Of a stretch of 64,000 nt of DNA, positions 10,928 to 20,045 are shown in pieces; position 1 is the stretch's first letter, and each line of letters begins with the position of its first letter. The notes beneath the pieces were generated by a model, which had not been told where the DNA came from, did not search any database, and saw nothing but the letters and a program-made list of their open reading frames with translations. The position numbers and the translations under genes were made by a program. The stretch lies in the NCBI RefSeq assembly GCF_009789195.1, contig NZ_WSTC01000026.1:19211-83210 (forward strand), in the 5' to 3' direction. Source of the DNA: Paenibacillus sp. MMS18-CY102. GTDB taxonomy: Bacteria; Bacillota; Bacilli; Paenibacillales; Paenibacillaceae.

Positions 10928-11998
10928 TTATGCTGGGGACTTCTCGACTGCAAAGCTTCGAATCGCCGATACGCCATCGGCAGCTTCGACGGACAAGCTC
11001 CATATCCCGGGCGTTGTATTGCCCGAAACTAGCCAAGTCCACGTCACATAACCATTCGAATCAGAAACGGCCGTTCCGACATTGCGTGCCTCGCTATACC
11101 CACTCTTGTATAAAATGGACAAAGTAAGGGACGTGTTGGGCTTCGTTCTTGCAGTTACAACTGCCTTGCGGCCCGGCCGCAAAGGATCCGGTTCAAGGGC
11201 AACGATTTGGACAAACGTATCATTAGCAGCCTCCGAACCATGCTGTGCAGGAAGGGAATCCGGTGCCCACGCCCGCTCTACAGCCTGCTCCCGAAGAGTG
11301 ATAGAGCGATTTAACAGTGGAATTCGAAGCGGAAAAATGTACTCCGCTTCAAGCTCCAGATAGGCGTCGCCACCGCCAGCTAATGTTGGGAGCACCGCTT
11401 TATGAAGCGCAACCCCATCGGCTCGAAGCACCGGTTGATCAGCATACCGCCGCAGCAACGGCGTTAGTGCCTCTCTTCCTGCAGCAGAAGCGCCATAATC
11501 GGCAATCGTCCCCCAATCACCACGCAATGCAGCCGAAGAAAGCGTTCCGACTGGATCAGGCAGCCAGCTAGCTGCCTCTGCCGCTACTTCGGACCATTGG
11601 GATAGCTTCTGATTCTGGACCGCTGGAACATAGGCAGCAATAGCGCCCATCGATTGTGTCGCCAACACGACAGGATGCCAATGTGCAGCAGTTTGCTTCG
11701 CCGTCTGAACGGAAGCAGACTGTAGCGCAATCTGAACAGCTGCAAGCCGAATTACGATAACTAGCACCATAGCGAACAATAAGAAAAATGGCAGGACAAT
11801 TGACGCTTCCAACACGATGCCGCCATCATCCTTTCGGCGGGGGTCCCTTCCCTGTTGCTTGTCCAAGCTTTCTATTAATTTGCTATCGCAGTGGCAATCA
11901 CCGTAGCTATTACTATCGCAGAAGCTATCGCAGTTGCCATTGCAAGGCTTCAGCTCAATAGGATAAACCTGCGAGCTTCGTGGTCTCGTATCGGCCAT
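10928..11998 (-). CDS. TadE/TadG-type pseudopilin with Cys-rich N-terminus
   Basis: A 356-residue protein whose hydrophobic segment GGIVLEASIVLPFFLLFAMV (from about residue 58) is the TadE-like membrane anchor: a charged region, then a Glu-containing hydrophobic helix. A large extracytoplasmic domain follows; its end, TWTWLVSGNTTPGIWSL, looks like an immunoglobulin-like fold. ATG 11998 is preceded by AGGGAGGG and overlaps the previous gene by 44 bases. An odd feature is the cytoplasmic N-terminus, with five cysteines between residues 19 and 37 (CNGNCDSFC then CHC), encoded by repetitive DNA. Confidence 0.82.
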   Translation of the reverse strand: MADTRPRSSQVYPIELKPCNGNCDSFCDSNSYGDCHCDSKLIESLDKQQGRDPRRKDDGGIVLEASIVLPFFLLFAMVLVIVIRLAAVQIALQSASVQTAKQTAAHWHPVVLATQSMGAIAAYVPAVQNQKLSQWSEVAAEAASWLPDPVGTLSSAALRGDWGTIADYGASAAGREALTPLLRRYADQPVLRADGVALHKAVLPTLAGGGDAYLELEAEYIFPLRIPLLNRSITLREQAVERAWAPDSLPAQHGSEAANDTFVQIVALEPDPLRPGRKAVVTARTKPNTSLTLSILYKSGYSEARNVGTAVSDSNGYVTWTWLVSGNTTPGIWSLSVEAADGVSAIRSFAVEKSPA

Positions 11999-14309
11999 CC
12001 ACTACCCTCCCTTGCAGCAAGCCGAATCGGCCGAGCAGCTTCATCGCGCCAGGAAGAAACAGCAGCTTCATGGAAACATCTACGGTTCCCGATATGGCCG
12101 CGGGCGTACGAGACAGATCCGTGCCAGTATTTGTTTCAATGACGGCTGCAATGCGCGAAAGCCGGTTGTTCCCATTCCCATGCAGCAGCATGAAAACCCG
12201 CAAATAATCTTTATAATGCATATCGATATTGGCATATTTGGACAGCTTGGTTGACCCTCGTTCCATAAGCTCCGTCAAATCGGTTAATGTATTTTTCATC
12301 GCATAAACCAACGCACCTGACAAAACGAGCAATGGAAACCCAAGCGCTCGGCATTCAATGAGCCCCTCCATAAGTCGGATCGCAAACCGAACACCGAATA
12401 TTTCCGCATAGGCAGCCGCCACATTGGAAGACGGGTTATGAAGGCCGTACAGTACATACTCTGCTTCTTGCTTGGCAAATGTGATGGCATGAAAGCCAAT
12501 CGATGCAGTAGCGGGAGTAGAAGCATTAGCGCTTCCATTGCCGTTGCTTGCAACATTAGCTTCAAGTGGCGAATAGGCCTGGAAACGGTTAAGTACATAT
12601 TCACCGACATACAAGGAATTTCGAGTGCCTTCCATCATATCTGCGACGCCTTCGAACACCCCGCCCATTAGCGAGTTCGAAACGTCCGTTTGCGCTTCCG
12701 CAACATCGGCCCATTGCGATGCAGATGCTATCGTTTCATCAGAAGCTTGATTAAATTGCAAATTACGCTCGTAACGCTGCTGCACGAGTGCGAGCAGTTC
12801 TCCTTCATTCCCGCCGCTAGCTGTACCGATCAGTTGCTTCGTTTGGCCAAATAGGGCGTTTGCTTCTTTCTCATTTTGTTTGCGTTGCTCATCTGCCGCG
12901 CCGTTTACTTGAATCATAGCTTCCCGCTTCGCAAGAACAGTCCCCGGCGCCACATAACGGTTCGTAAATTGGCTGTGCTGAAGCTTCAAGCTATCCGCAG
13001 CCGTTGCCAAATTCCCTTCTGAGTTTGCATAGCCCGCTAACGCAGCGCCCGCATTAGCAGCGAACTGTTCAGCAGCCGTTGCCAATGCCGCCAACTCTGA
13101 AGCCTGCCCATTGATCTCATTCTCGAAGCCGGTAAACCAGCTATCGGAATAAACGAGCTGGTCTGCCGTTTTTCTAATATCCTGCAGTGCAGCGCCCATC
13201 CCTTCCGAGCTTGTCGACGCGGACGCGGACGCTGTGCGTGATTGATTCGCGTTCGTGACACGGTCATAACCATGCGGTACCGCAGCCTCTGCTTGCTCAG
13301 CGGCAAGCCGGATTTCCCCGTTTAACCGCTGTGCTTCTGCTAGATGTTTCAAGGCAGATTGCTGCAAAACACTCCCTTTCTCCTTCGCCACGCTAGCAGC
13401 ATTCGCTAAAGCTGACGCTTCCGCTCGCAGGCTTTGCTCATAACGGCTGATGCTGCCTTGCAGTGAGGCAAGCTTTTCAATATCTGCTTGCTTAGCTTTG
13501 CCGCTGCTTGTTGGGGATGCCCCAGAAGCCTTCGCTTTCGCCCCCGCAGCCGTTGCCTTAGAAGCGCCAACTGAAGCTGCTTGCTCAGCCGCAGCGATTG
13601 AAGCTGACAATCGCTGCGCTTGTTCCTGGTCGCTTCGATACGAAGCAAAGCCCGTAGCCAAGTTAACTGCGGAGTCGCCTGACAAGCCATTCGCCAGCTT
13701 TGCAGCCTCCCTCATGTCTGCTAGCGCTTGGAGCAAATGCTTCTGCCGCTCGTCGTACAACCCGCTCATGCGTGTTAATGCATCTGAAGTGGCTGCCGAT
13801 TCTTTCATGACCTTAGACAGTGACGCAAATTTATTGCCAATCTCCATCATGAAATCAACGGGCGCTTTGATTTTCATTTCCTCAAGAATCTGTCGCTCCA
13901 GTACGTCATAACGCCCGAGGTAGGCTGCGTCCTCGACTTGAAAACGATCTACGCGCGGCGCAACTGGCCGGAACCGTTCATCCTGCCCCCCGTATTCAAG
14001 CGTTCCTCGCATGCTACGCTCGAATATCGTTTCATTCGGCGTTCCTCCTCTGCCAAACAACCCGTATCGTTCATACAAAGCCGCATCATAAGCGGAGAGA
14101 ACCGATCGGACCGACGTTCTGACGGCATGTTCTGCTAATGCATTCAGTGCCGCAACACGCGCGTAGTCGATCAATACCGTTCCGAACAGGACGACGCCTG
14201 CCGTTACAATGATAAGGAACGTCGTGACCGCTCCATCTGTGCTGCCCAGTTGAACAAGAAGGCGCGCCAACAGCCTTTCGTTGTTCATCTGCCTTTTTCT
14301 TAAAGCCAT
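11955..14309 (-). CDS. TadG-like protein, DUF5702 type
   Basis: A 784-residue protein with an N-terminal TadE/TadG-like anchor (GAVTTFLIIVTAGVVLFGTV, residues 25-45), then DYARVAALNALAEHAVRTSV. Next comes a long Ala/Gln/Glu-rich region with strong coiled-coil character (roughly residues 150-560) and a C-terminal part with another hydrophobic stretch (GFPLLVLSGALVYAMK). This layout fits the DUF5702 proteins of Firmicute tad loci. The ATG at 14309 has GGAGGGG upstream at a slightly long distance; ATG 14288 is an alternative. It probably forms part of the extracellular or envelope structure. Confidence 0.8.
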   Translation of the reverse strand: MALRKRQMNNERLLARLLVQLGSTDGAVTTFLIIVTAGVVLFGTVLIDYARVAALNALAEHAVRTSVRSVLSAYDAALYERYGLFGRGGTPNETIFERSMRGTLEYGGQDERFRPVAPRVDRFQVEDAAYLGRYDVLERQILEEMKIKAPVDFMMEIGNKFASLSKVMKESAATSDALTRMSGLYDERQKHLLQALADMREAAKLANGLSGDSAVNLATGFASYRSDQEQAQRLSASIAAAEQAASVGASKATAAGAKAKASGASPTSSGKAKQADIEKLASLQGSISRYEQSLRAEASALANAASVAKEKGSVLQQSALKHLAEAQRLNGEIRLAAEQAEAAVPHGYDRVTNANQSRTASASASTSSEGMGAALQDIRKTADQLVYSDSWFTGFENEINGQASELAALATAAEQFAANAGAALAGYANSEGNLATAADSLKLQHSQFTNRYVAPGTVLAKREAMIQVNGAADEQRKQNEKEANALFGQTKQLIGTASGGNEGELLALVQQRYERNLQFNQASDETIASASQWADVAEAQTDVSNSLMGGVFEGVADMMEGTRNSLYVGEYVLNRFQAYSPLEANVASNGNGSANASTPATASIGFHAITFAKQEAEYVLYGLHNPSSNVAAAYAEIFGVRFAIRLMEGLIECRALGFPLLVLSGALVYAMKNTLTDLTELMERGSTKLSKYANIDMHYKDYLRVFMLLHGNGNNRLSRIAAVIETNTGTDLSRTPAAISGTVDVSMKLLFLPGAMKLLGRFGLLQGRVVDGRYETTKLAGLSY

Positions 14310-14328
14310 GAGTGTGGCACACCCCCTC

Positions 14329-15051
14329 CTACGGCGCGGCAGACGATGCCGTTTTGCTAGCCGCCTGTTGAATTACTTGTCCCGCTTCCTTACGCTTGCC
14401 GGCACCGCTAGTGCGGTTGCCAAATTTGCTTGTGTAGTAGCGCAGCAGATCTACACTCCGTATAAACTCAGTTGGCTCTACAATCGCAGATTGTGATAAC
14501 GCATGTGGCTCCGTCCGGCCAAACCAATTGTTTAGTAAGCCGATATCCATTGGCAGCCTTAAGCCCGTATCTATTTGCCGGCCAACAGCGCTTCGTTTGT
14601 AGCGATTTTCCCCGCTTGCTATTGCATTCAAATGTGCCGAGCCACGGGCAAGCTTACGCTCCGCAAGCGAGCCGGCTTCCGGCTGAGGCTGCCCCGCTTG
14701 CCCGCCCAGGCCCTCGCCAATGGCAACGGAAGTGCCGCTGCTTGCTTCACCTGTTGCCAGCCCGAACAAGGAATCGAGCATATGGTCTTCGCCTAACCGC
14801 CAATATAAGCCGTCGTATGCCCCATCTTCCGCATGCCCCGTCACCGGGTCCCGCTTGCTGTTATCCCATAGAAAAGAAGTACGCTCCGCAGTCACGGAAG
14901 CCGCGCCGTAAAGCACAGCCTTCTCATACATGTAGCCCATGAACAGCAGCAAGGCTGCCAAGATAGCGAACAAAACTGGAAAAACAACCGTCGCCTCCAG
15001 CGTGTAGGAACCAGAATCGTTAACTATTAAAAATTTGATCCGCTTGATCAT
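14329..15051 (-). CDS. TadE-like pseudopilin
   Basis: A 240-residue protein starting MIKRIKFLIVNDSGSYTLEA, with the Glu-containing hydrophobic helix TLEATVVFPVLFAILAALLL typical of TadE (about residues 16-38), then an extracytoplasmic domain. I place the start at ATG 15051, which overlaps the end of the pilin gene by 32 bases in another frame. The open frame runs on upstream, but that part is inside the pilin gene and unlike the family. The ribosome binding site is weak, so translation is probably coupled to the pilin. Confidence 0.82.
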   Translation of the reverse strand: MIKRIKFLIVNDSGSYTLEATVVFPVLFAILAALLLFMGYMYEKAVLYGAASVTAERTSFLWDNSKRDPVTGHAEDGAYDGLYWRLGEDHMLDSLFGLATGEASSGTSVAIGEGLGGQAGQPQPEAGSLAERKLARGSAHLNAIASGENRYKRSAVGRQIDTGLRLPMDIGLLNNWFGRTEPHALSQSAIVEPTEFIRSVDLLRYYTSKFGNRTSGAGKRKEAGQVIQQAASKTASSAAP

Positions 15052-15229
15052 CCGCTTGTCCCATAAGCCGATTGACGAGTTCAATAATCCAATCTTTAAA
15101 CAGCAGCGCAATAATAATAATGACCGCAATAATTAAAATGATTTCGAGCGTGCCAAGGCCTTCTTCCGATTTCCACAATTTCGCCATTCGTTTGTTCCAG
15201 TTGTTTGTCCAATTCGTTATCATTTTCAT
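15020..15229 (-). CDS. Flp-like major pilin candidate
   Basis: Only 69 residues: a basic N-terminus, then EEGLGTLEIILIIAVIIIIALLF, which is a Flp/type IVb prepilin signature (Gly before a hydrophobic helix with Glu at +5 of the processed form), and a short polar tail. The prepilin peptidase encoded downstream would cut near the Gly. ATG 15229 is favoured because AGAGAGGA lies eight bases ahead; a TTG nine bases upstream abuts that site. Position directly after tadC fits a structural pilin. Confidence 0.85.
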   Translation of the reverse strand: MKMITNWTNNWNKRMAKLWKSEEGLGTLEIILIIAVIIIIALLFKDWIIELVNRLMGQADDQADQIFNS

Positions 15230-15266
15230 TCCAATCAATCCTCTCTAGTTTTATTTAAGTCATCAC

Positions 15267-16205
15267 TTAAGGCATCATCAACACAGCTGGCGCAGCTACA
15301 GCTATTAATAGCAGGAAGAAGATTCCTGCCAGCGGAAACACAAGCTTAGAGGAAGCCTCCTCACCGCGCATGCGTGCCGTAGCTTTCCGTTTCTCCCACA
15401 ACGAGAATGACAATTCTTTGAGCGCTAGCACAAAACGGTCACCGCCCTTGCGGTAATGCAACAGCACGACTGTTGCGAACATTGAAGCCTCCTGCACGGC
15501 ACAACGCCGGCTAAACGCTTCAATCGCTTGTGCGAATGACTGCCCATTTTCTAACGATCGAACCATCCGTGTCCACTCTGCATACAGCGGATGCACTAGC
15601 TTCGCCTTCTTGCGAGGCTTCTTCCCCTTGATATGTGAATCGCTTGCCGATTCCTCCCGGCCTTCCACGCATCGTATAATCGCGCGCTGCACCGTCTCGC
15701 CTGCACCGACTAGCAGCATCAGTTTGCCTAGCACATCAGGCAACGCAAGCACCATATCCTGCCGGCGCCGTTCCATCTGCTGCCCGGATTCCCTGTACTT
15801 CGCTACAGGCAACATTATGCCAATAATCGCCCCAAACGCTAACAGCGCCCCTTCATGGGACAGCAAAGCAAGCAAGGCACTGGCCGTCCAAGCCGTCCAG
15901 CCTAAGCCCACAGCCTGTGCAACATAACGTTCTGTCTCAACAATCCCCCAACCCTGGCCCTTGAGCACGAGCAGCCGCGCATGAAAACCTGCTAGCGGCA
16001 GCTGAAACCGTTCAAGCATGCCCGTTCTCCTCGCTGCTTCGAGTGGTGCACGTATGAGCAGCCACTCCTTCAGCGCTTCTGGCAGCGCATTAGGCTTGAG
16101 CTGTCGCTTCCCGCTTTCCTTCTTGTGGCTTTGCCAGGCTAATAGGGCAGCTATTCCCCATAGCAGCAAACTGCCGAAGGCGCATAGGAGCGCCCAAATG
16201 GACAT
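15267..16205 (-). CDS. tadC: Type II/Tad secretion inner-membrane platform protein TadC-like
   Basis: A 312-residue T2SSF-type membrane protein. It has hydrophobic segments at the N-terminus (IWALLCAFGSLLLWGIAALLAW), in the middle and at the C-terminus (LAGIFFLLLIAVAAPAVLMM), with a cytoplasmic part carrying LGKLMLLVGAGETVQRAI and the family-like RRCAVQEASMFATVVL. ATG 16205 lies six bases after GGGGGG; an ATG six bases earlier touches that site. Pairs with TadB upstream to form the platform. Confidence 0.88.
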   Translation of the reverse strand: MSIWALLCAFGSLLLWGIAALLAWQSHKKESGKRQLKPNALPEALKEWLLIRAPLEAARRTGMLERFQLPLAGFHARLLVLKGQGWGIVETERYVAQAVGLGWTAWTASALLALLSHEGALLAFGAIIGIMLPVAKYRESGQQMERRRQDMVLALPDVLGKLMLLVGAGETVQRAIIRCVEGREESASDSHIKGKKPRKKAKLVHPLYAEWTRMVRSLENGQSFAQAIEAFSRRCAVQEASMFATVVLLHYRKGGDRFVLALKELSFSLWEKRKATARMRGEEASSKLVFPLAGIFFLLLIAVAAPAVLMMP

Positions 16206-16232
16206 GAACATCCCCCCTTTATAAGGTGCAAG

Positions 16233-17060
16233 CTATAATCGAATGGCCATTATTTTGCGAATCAATGCCCCACAACCTGCGAAGCCCAACAGCAAAATGG
16301 TTAGCAGCACATAACCAAGCGGGCTATTATACAATGGTTCGGTATAATCAGGCGCTGCTAGATTTAATCCAGCGATAAACACGAATGGCACTGCGATCAA
16401 AATGCGGGACTCGAACCTTTTTTGCGCAAGCATAACCGCTATTTCTTGCTGGATATCCAGCTTCTCTCCAATAACTTGGGATGTCCGCCTTATTACATCT
16501 ACTAAGTCGCCGCCCGATCGTTTGCAAGTCGAGAACACATCTACAAACTGGGTAATATCTTCGAGCTTCGCACGATCTGCAAGCTGCCGCAGGCCGCTTT
16601 CCAGCGTGTCCCCGTTTTCCATGCGATACCGAATCATCGCGAACTCGCGCACGATATCCGCAGAGTGCCCCGGGTACAGCAATTGCAAATCCGCTTCGGC
16701 GGCTACAAAAGCATTCTCAACAGATCGGCCAGCAGCAAGCGATGACGTCACGCTGTAGAGTGCCTCCTTAAATTGCAATTGAAGCCGCACTCGCCGCTTA
16801 TCCAGCAATCCGGCATTCCGCAATCGAGGCGCTACAATCCCAAGAGAAGCGAATCCAACCGCTACACCCAATGATTGATAGAAGGTATAAAATAGGGTAA
16901 AAGCCGCTGCTGCGCCAATCGCCGCCGAAAGCATAAATTCGCGAGGGGCCATGCGATATGCCGAATACTCGGCCAATCGCTGCTGCTTATCCAGCTCAGC
17001 TGCCGAGCTCCAGCAAAGCCAATCTAACGCCTGTTCCAACCGCTTAACCGGCCGTTTCAT
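16233..17060 (-). CDS. tadB: Type II/Tad secretion inner-membrane platform protein TadB-like
   Basis: A 275-residue T2SSF-domain membrane protein. The core domain contains FKEALYSVTSSLAAGRSVENAF, LRQLADRAKLEDITQFVDVF and SGGDLVDVIRRTSQVI, which is the TadB signature arrangement. Hydrophobic segments lie at about residues 45-80 and at the C-terminus (LLTILLLGFAGCGALI). It overlaps tadA by 17 bases. TadB and TadC anchor the TadA motor at the membrane. Confidence 0.9.
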   Translation of the reverse strand: MKRPVKRLEQALDWLCWSSAAELDKQQRLAEYSAYRMAPREFMLSAAIGAAAAFTLFYTFYQSLGVAVGFASLGIVAPRLRNAGLLDKRRVRLQLQFKEALYSVTSSLAAGRSVENAFVAAEADLQLLYPGHSADIVREFAMIRYRMENGDTLESGLRQLADRAKLEDITQFVDVFSTCKRSGGDLVDVIRRTSQVIGEKLDIQQEIAVMLAQKRFESRILIAVPFVFIAGLNLAAPDYTEPLYNSPLGYVLLTILLLGFAGCGALIRKIMAIRL

Positions 17061-18306
17061 CCGCCATCCCTCCCCCGCATATCGGCAGCGGCGCTAATCC
17101 TGCCATCTCCCACTTATGCCTGCACCTTAATGCCGCCCCTGTAGGGAGCAGTTCACCCCGTACCTTGCCGTCACGCTCACCGCTCTCAACGAACTGGTAT
17201 AAGGGCACTAACTCTACCTCACCGCCTTTAATGCCAACAACCTCACAAATTTCCGTCATTCGGCGGGAGCGGTCCCTCAGCCGCGCCAAATGTACGATAA
17301 TATCGATACCCGAAGCAATCTGCTGGCGGATGACGGCTAGTGGAAGCGCAGCCGCCCCTAGTGCCATCGTCTCCAGACGGGAAAGCATATCCTTCGCGCT
17401 GTTTGCATGTCCCGTGGACATGCTCCCATCATGGCCCGTGTTCAAAGCCTGCAGCATATCAAGCGCCTCCGCCCCTCGCACCTCCCCGACGATAATGCGG
17501 TTAGGCCGCATACGGAGCGACGCCCGAATTAGCTCGCGAATGGAAATCTCGCCTTTGCCTTCGGTGTTGGCGTTACGCGTCTCCAGCGAGACAAGGTTTG
17601 GAACCGTCCGAATTTGCAGCTCTGCCGAGTCCTCGATCGTAATGACCCGCTCATCCGCTGGAATGAAACGAGACATCGCATTTAGCAATGTCGTCTTGCC
17701 TGATCCCGTGCCGCCGCTGACGAATACGTTGTACTTGGCTTTCACAAGCTGTTCCAATAATGCCGCTGCATCAGCCGAGGTAGCTCCCATTCGAATCATA
17801 GACGCCATATCAAGCGGCTTCTCGGGAAATTTGCGGATCGTTAATGAAGGGCCATGAAGCGCCACCGGCGGCAGTACGGCATGGACGCGAGAGCCATCCT
17901 TTAGGCGGGCATCCACGATAGGAGTTGATTCATTCACAGTTCGATTGACGCTCGAGACGATCGATTGAATCAGGTCATGCAGCCGCTCCTCGTTCTCGAA
18001 TGCTGCTGGCCATCGAGACAGCTGACCCCTTTTTTCAATAAAAATGTGGTCTGGGCCATTGATCATGATTTCCGTCACATCTGGGTCATCAATTAAAGGC
18101 TGCAGCACATCTAGCCCTCGAAACGAATAAAACAGCCGCCTAACAAGCGTTGCTTTATCGGATGCAGTAACCGGCTTATCGCTGCACCATTCGAATACAA
18201 TGCGCTCGGAAGCAGACCAGAGTGACTCATCAGACAATGATCCGTTCATGTCAAGCCGGCGCTTAATCGCTTCACGCAACTCCAACACAACCGATTCGCT
18301 TAACAC
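17044..18306 (-). CDS. tadA: Tad pilus/secretion ATPase TadA (CpaF-like)
   Basis: A 420-residue secretion ATPase of the CpaF/TadA family, the motor for pilin polymerisation. Walker A is GGTGSGKTTLLNAM (near residue 200). The preceding VDARLKDGSRVHAVLPPV and the following ITIEDSAELQI, with the Asp box and Walker B region (IRASLRMRPNRIIVGEVRGAEAL), are diagnostic, as is STGHANSAKDML. The start is GTG 18306, overlapping tadZ by seven bases. Confidence 0.95.
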   Translation of the reverse strand: MLSESVVLELREAIKRRLDMNGSLSDESLWSASERIVFEWCSDKPVTASDKATLVRRLFYSFRGLDVLQPLIDDPDVTEIMINGPDHIFIEKRGQLSRWPAAFENEERLHDLIQSIVSSVNRTVNESTPIVDARLKDGSRVHAVLPPVALHGPSLTIRKFPEKPLDMASMIRMGATSADAAALLEQLVKAKYNVFVSGGTGSGKTTLLNAMSRFIPADERVITIEDSAELQIRTVPNLVSLETRNANTEGKGEISIRELIRASLRMRPNRIIVGEVRGAEALDMLQALNTGHDGSMSTGHANSAKDMLSRLETMALGAAALPLAVIRQQIASGIDIIVHLARLRDRSRRMTEICEVVGIKGGEVELVPLYQFVESGERDGKVRGELLPTGAALRCRHKWEMAGLAPLPICGGGMADETAG

Positions 18307-19499
18307 GGCATTTGCCCCTTCGGCCCTGTTTCATCAGATCCAATGCCTGTAGCTTGCAGCAACCGTTCCACCATGCTTCTATACCGCGTGGAGGGAAGCA
18401 GCCGGCCATCCCCCCGTGTTCGCCAAGCTTCAATATATGGAATCCCGTGTATCATCGGTTGGCGTACCGGGACCCGTCCAATACCCACAGCATCGTTCCT
18501 TAAAGCCCCATCTGCTGCCCCTTTCAACGCAACTGCCGGCATTCGCCGCACCAGCACCATCTTGCGTTCGATCCCCTGAAACACCTCTCCCCATCTGTCC
18601 CTGCCGTAGCTTAGGAATCGTTCCGTCTTCCTTATGGATGCCATAGAGCCATCTTCTACGTAAAACAAATGGCTGCACCGCTCGAATACTGCCATATGCA
18701 AGGCATCTGCCCCTTCATCCATATCGATCACAATAAGGCCATAAAGCCCGCTCCCTGCTATTGCATCGATGAGTTGGTTGGCCGCCCCCGGCTGTAGCGC
18801 CATTCGTTCCTCAGGATTGCGGCATGGCTCAAAATAATCAAACCGCATCACAGCATCACTCCGGCAACATGCTGCCAAGCGCGATGAAGCCTGTTCTGGC
18901 GAACTTTGAAGCGTATACAGCAGCTGCGCAAAACCGTCTGGTTGGCCTGCCGTTTCATCGCCCCCTCCAAGCCACACATCCGAAGCGTTCCACGTTTCCA
19001 AATTGAGATAAAACGTTCGGATGCCGCTCAGCGCAGATTGATGGGCGAGGTGGACAGCAAGTGTCGTCTTGCCCACTCCCCCGCTAGCCGCGTACACTGC
19101 TGCAATAACTGGTCCCGATGCACCGGCAACAGGGCGCCGCATCATGCTGCGCTCCGCGTACAAGCCATATAACGCATGAAACAATTGCGGCAGAGGCTGA
19201 AGCCGTTGAACAGCCCTAGCCTCGGGCGGCACGATCTCACCGATGTTCTCGTACAGTGCTGCCACTGGAACCGCTGGCCATTCGCCAGCTGCCTCAAGCT
19301 CCACTCGCATCCCCGCATCCGCTGCGACCATATCCACCGGAAAGCCCCCGCGCAAATAGTGGCGAAGCGCCGCTCCATTCGTGAATGCAGTTAATTGCCA
19401 TCGATCCGCATAAGGGCTGTCCCGCACGTAATCGACGACGCGCCTTACATAGCCGGCATCCGCCGAAGCAAACGCAAGCTGAATTCGTTGATCCTCCAT
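18300..19499 (-). CDS. tadZ: TadZ/CpaE-like ParA-family pilus localisation protein
   Basis: A 399-residue protein with an N-terminal receiver-like domain (about residues 1-115, with FPVDMVAADAGM) and a ParA/MinD-type ATPase domain starting AAVYAASGGVGKTTLAVHLA, a deviant Walker A with the signature Lys. This is the CpaE/TadZ layout that places the pilus machine at the cell pole. ATG 19499 follows GGGGAG at good spacing; the frame could extend to TTG 19556, but that lies in the leader hairpin region. First gene of the tad operon. Confidence 0.88.
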   Translation of the reverse strand: MEDQRIQLAFASADAGYVRRVVDYVRDSPYADRWQLTAFTNGAALRHYLRGGFPVDMVAADAGMRVELEAAGEWPAVPVAALYENIGEIVPPEARAVQRLQPLPQLFHALYGLYAERSMMRRPVAGASGPVIAAVYAASGGVGKTTLAVHLAHQSALSGIRTFYLNLETWNASDVWLGGGDETAGQPDGFAQLLYTLQSSPEQASSRLAACCRSDAVMRFDYFEPCRNPEERMALQPGAANQLIDAIAGSGLYGLIVIDMDEGADALHMAVFERCSHLFYVEDGSMASIRKTERFLSYGRDRWGEVFQGIERKMVLVRRMPAVALKGAADGALRNDAVGIGRVPVRQPMIHGIPYIEAWRTRGDGRLLPSTRYRSMVERLLQATGIGSDETGPKGQMPC

Positions 19500-19552
19500 C
19501 CTTTCTCCCCTTCCTGACACTGAACGCGCGCGGCCCCATTGGATCGGCAAAC

Positions 19553-19602
19553 GCAAAAAAGCACCGTCAGACGACGCCTAGTGGCGTTATCTGACGGTGC
19601 TT
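19553..19602 (-). terminator. Intrinsic terminator in the leader of the tad operon (possible attenuator)
   Basis: On the minus strand AAGCACCGTCAGA pairs perfectly with TCTGACGGTGCTT (13 bp; the loop holds an ACGCC/GGCGT inner pair) and is followed directly by six T. It lies downstream of a good minus-strand promoter and about 55 bases before tadZ, so it would stop the operon transcript unless bypassed. Confidence 0.75.
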
Positions 19603-19635
19603 CCGTCACGTTCAAATTCATCAAGATTTGACCCT

Positions 19636-19664
19636 AATTTACCATATCCAACAAACTTCGTCAA
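19636..19664 (-). promoter_or_regulatory. Promoter of the tad operon
   Basis: On the minus strand TTGACG, 17 bases, TAAATT: a near-consensus housekeeping promoter. The start point would be near 19628, leaving a leader of about 130 nucleotides that includes the hairpin at 19553-19602. Confidence 0.65.
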
Positions 19665-19888
19665 CAAGCACATATCTAATCAGCTCAGCTTCCTATGCTA
19701 TCATTTCGATTGAAAACCCACAAAAACTCGCAATTACAATGCATGTTAACCCAATAACTTGCATAAGTTTGCTAAACCACCGCATGTAATCGCTATCTTG
19801 GCACAAAGCCCGGTTTCAATCCTCTTCGTTTGGCTTATACTATTAAAACAGTAGAGAGAGCTAAGCATTGTTGTAGGAGGAGATGCCC

Positions 19889-19987
19889 GTGGAACCTGAA
19901 CACTCATCATTTCCTAAGGGTTGTTTGTGGGGAGTATTGTTGGCTTTGCCGTTCTGGTCGCTTGTCATCTATGTTTGCATACGATAA
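19889..19987 (+). CDS. Small single-pass membrane protein (32 residues)
   Basis: GTG 19889 is six to seven bases after AGGAGGAG; an ATG six bases upstream is too close to that site. The product begins MEPEHSSFPKGC and continues with one hydrophobic helix (WGVLLALPFWSLVIYVCI) ending Arg. A terminator follows immediately. Hydrophobic helix, strong ribosome binding site and own terminator support a real gene. Function unknown. Confidence 0.55.
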   Translation: MEPEHSSFPKGCLWGVLLALPFWSLVIYVCIR

Positions 19988-20037
19988 AAGCAGCGCCTCG
20001 ATTGCCCTCAATAGGCAAAGAAGACGCTGCTTTTTTT
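19985..20037. terminator. Bidirectional terminator between the small membrane gene and ndk
   Basis: AAAAGCAGCG and CGCTGCTTTTTTT form the outer stem, with an inner TTGCC/GGCAA pairing. T-runs occur on both strands, so it can end both the small plus-strand gene and ndk on the minus strand. Confidence 0.85.
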
Positions 20038-20045
20038 ATAGCCTC

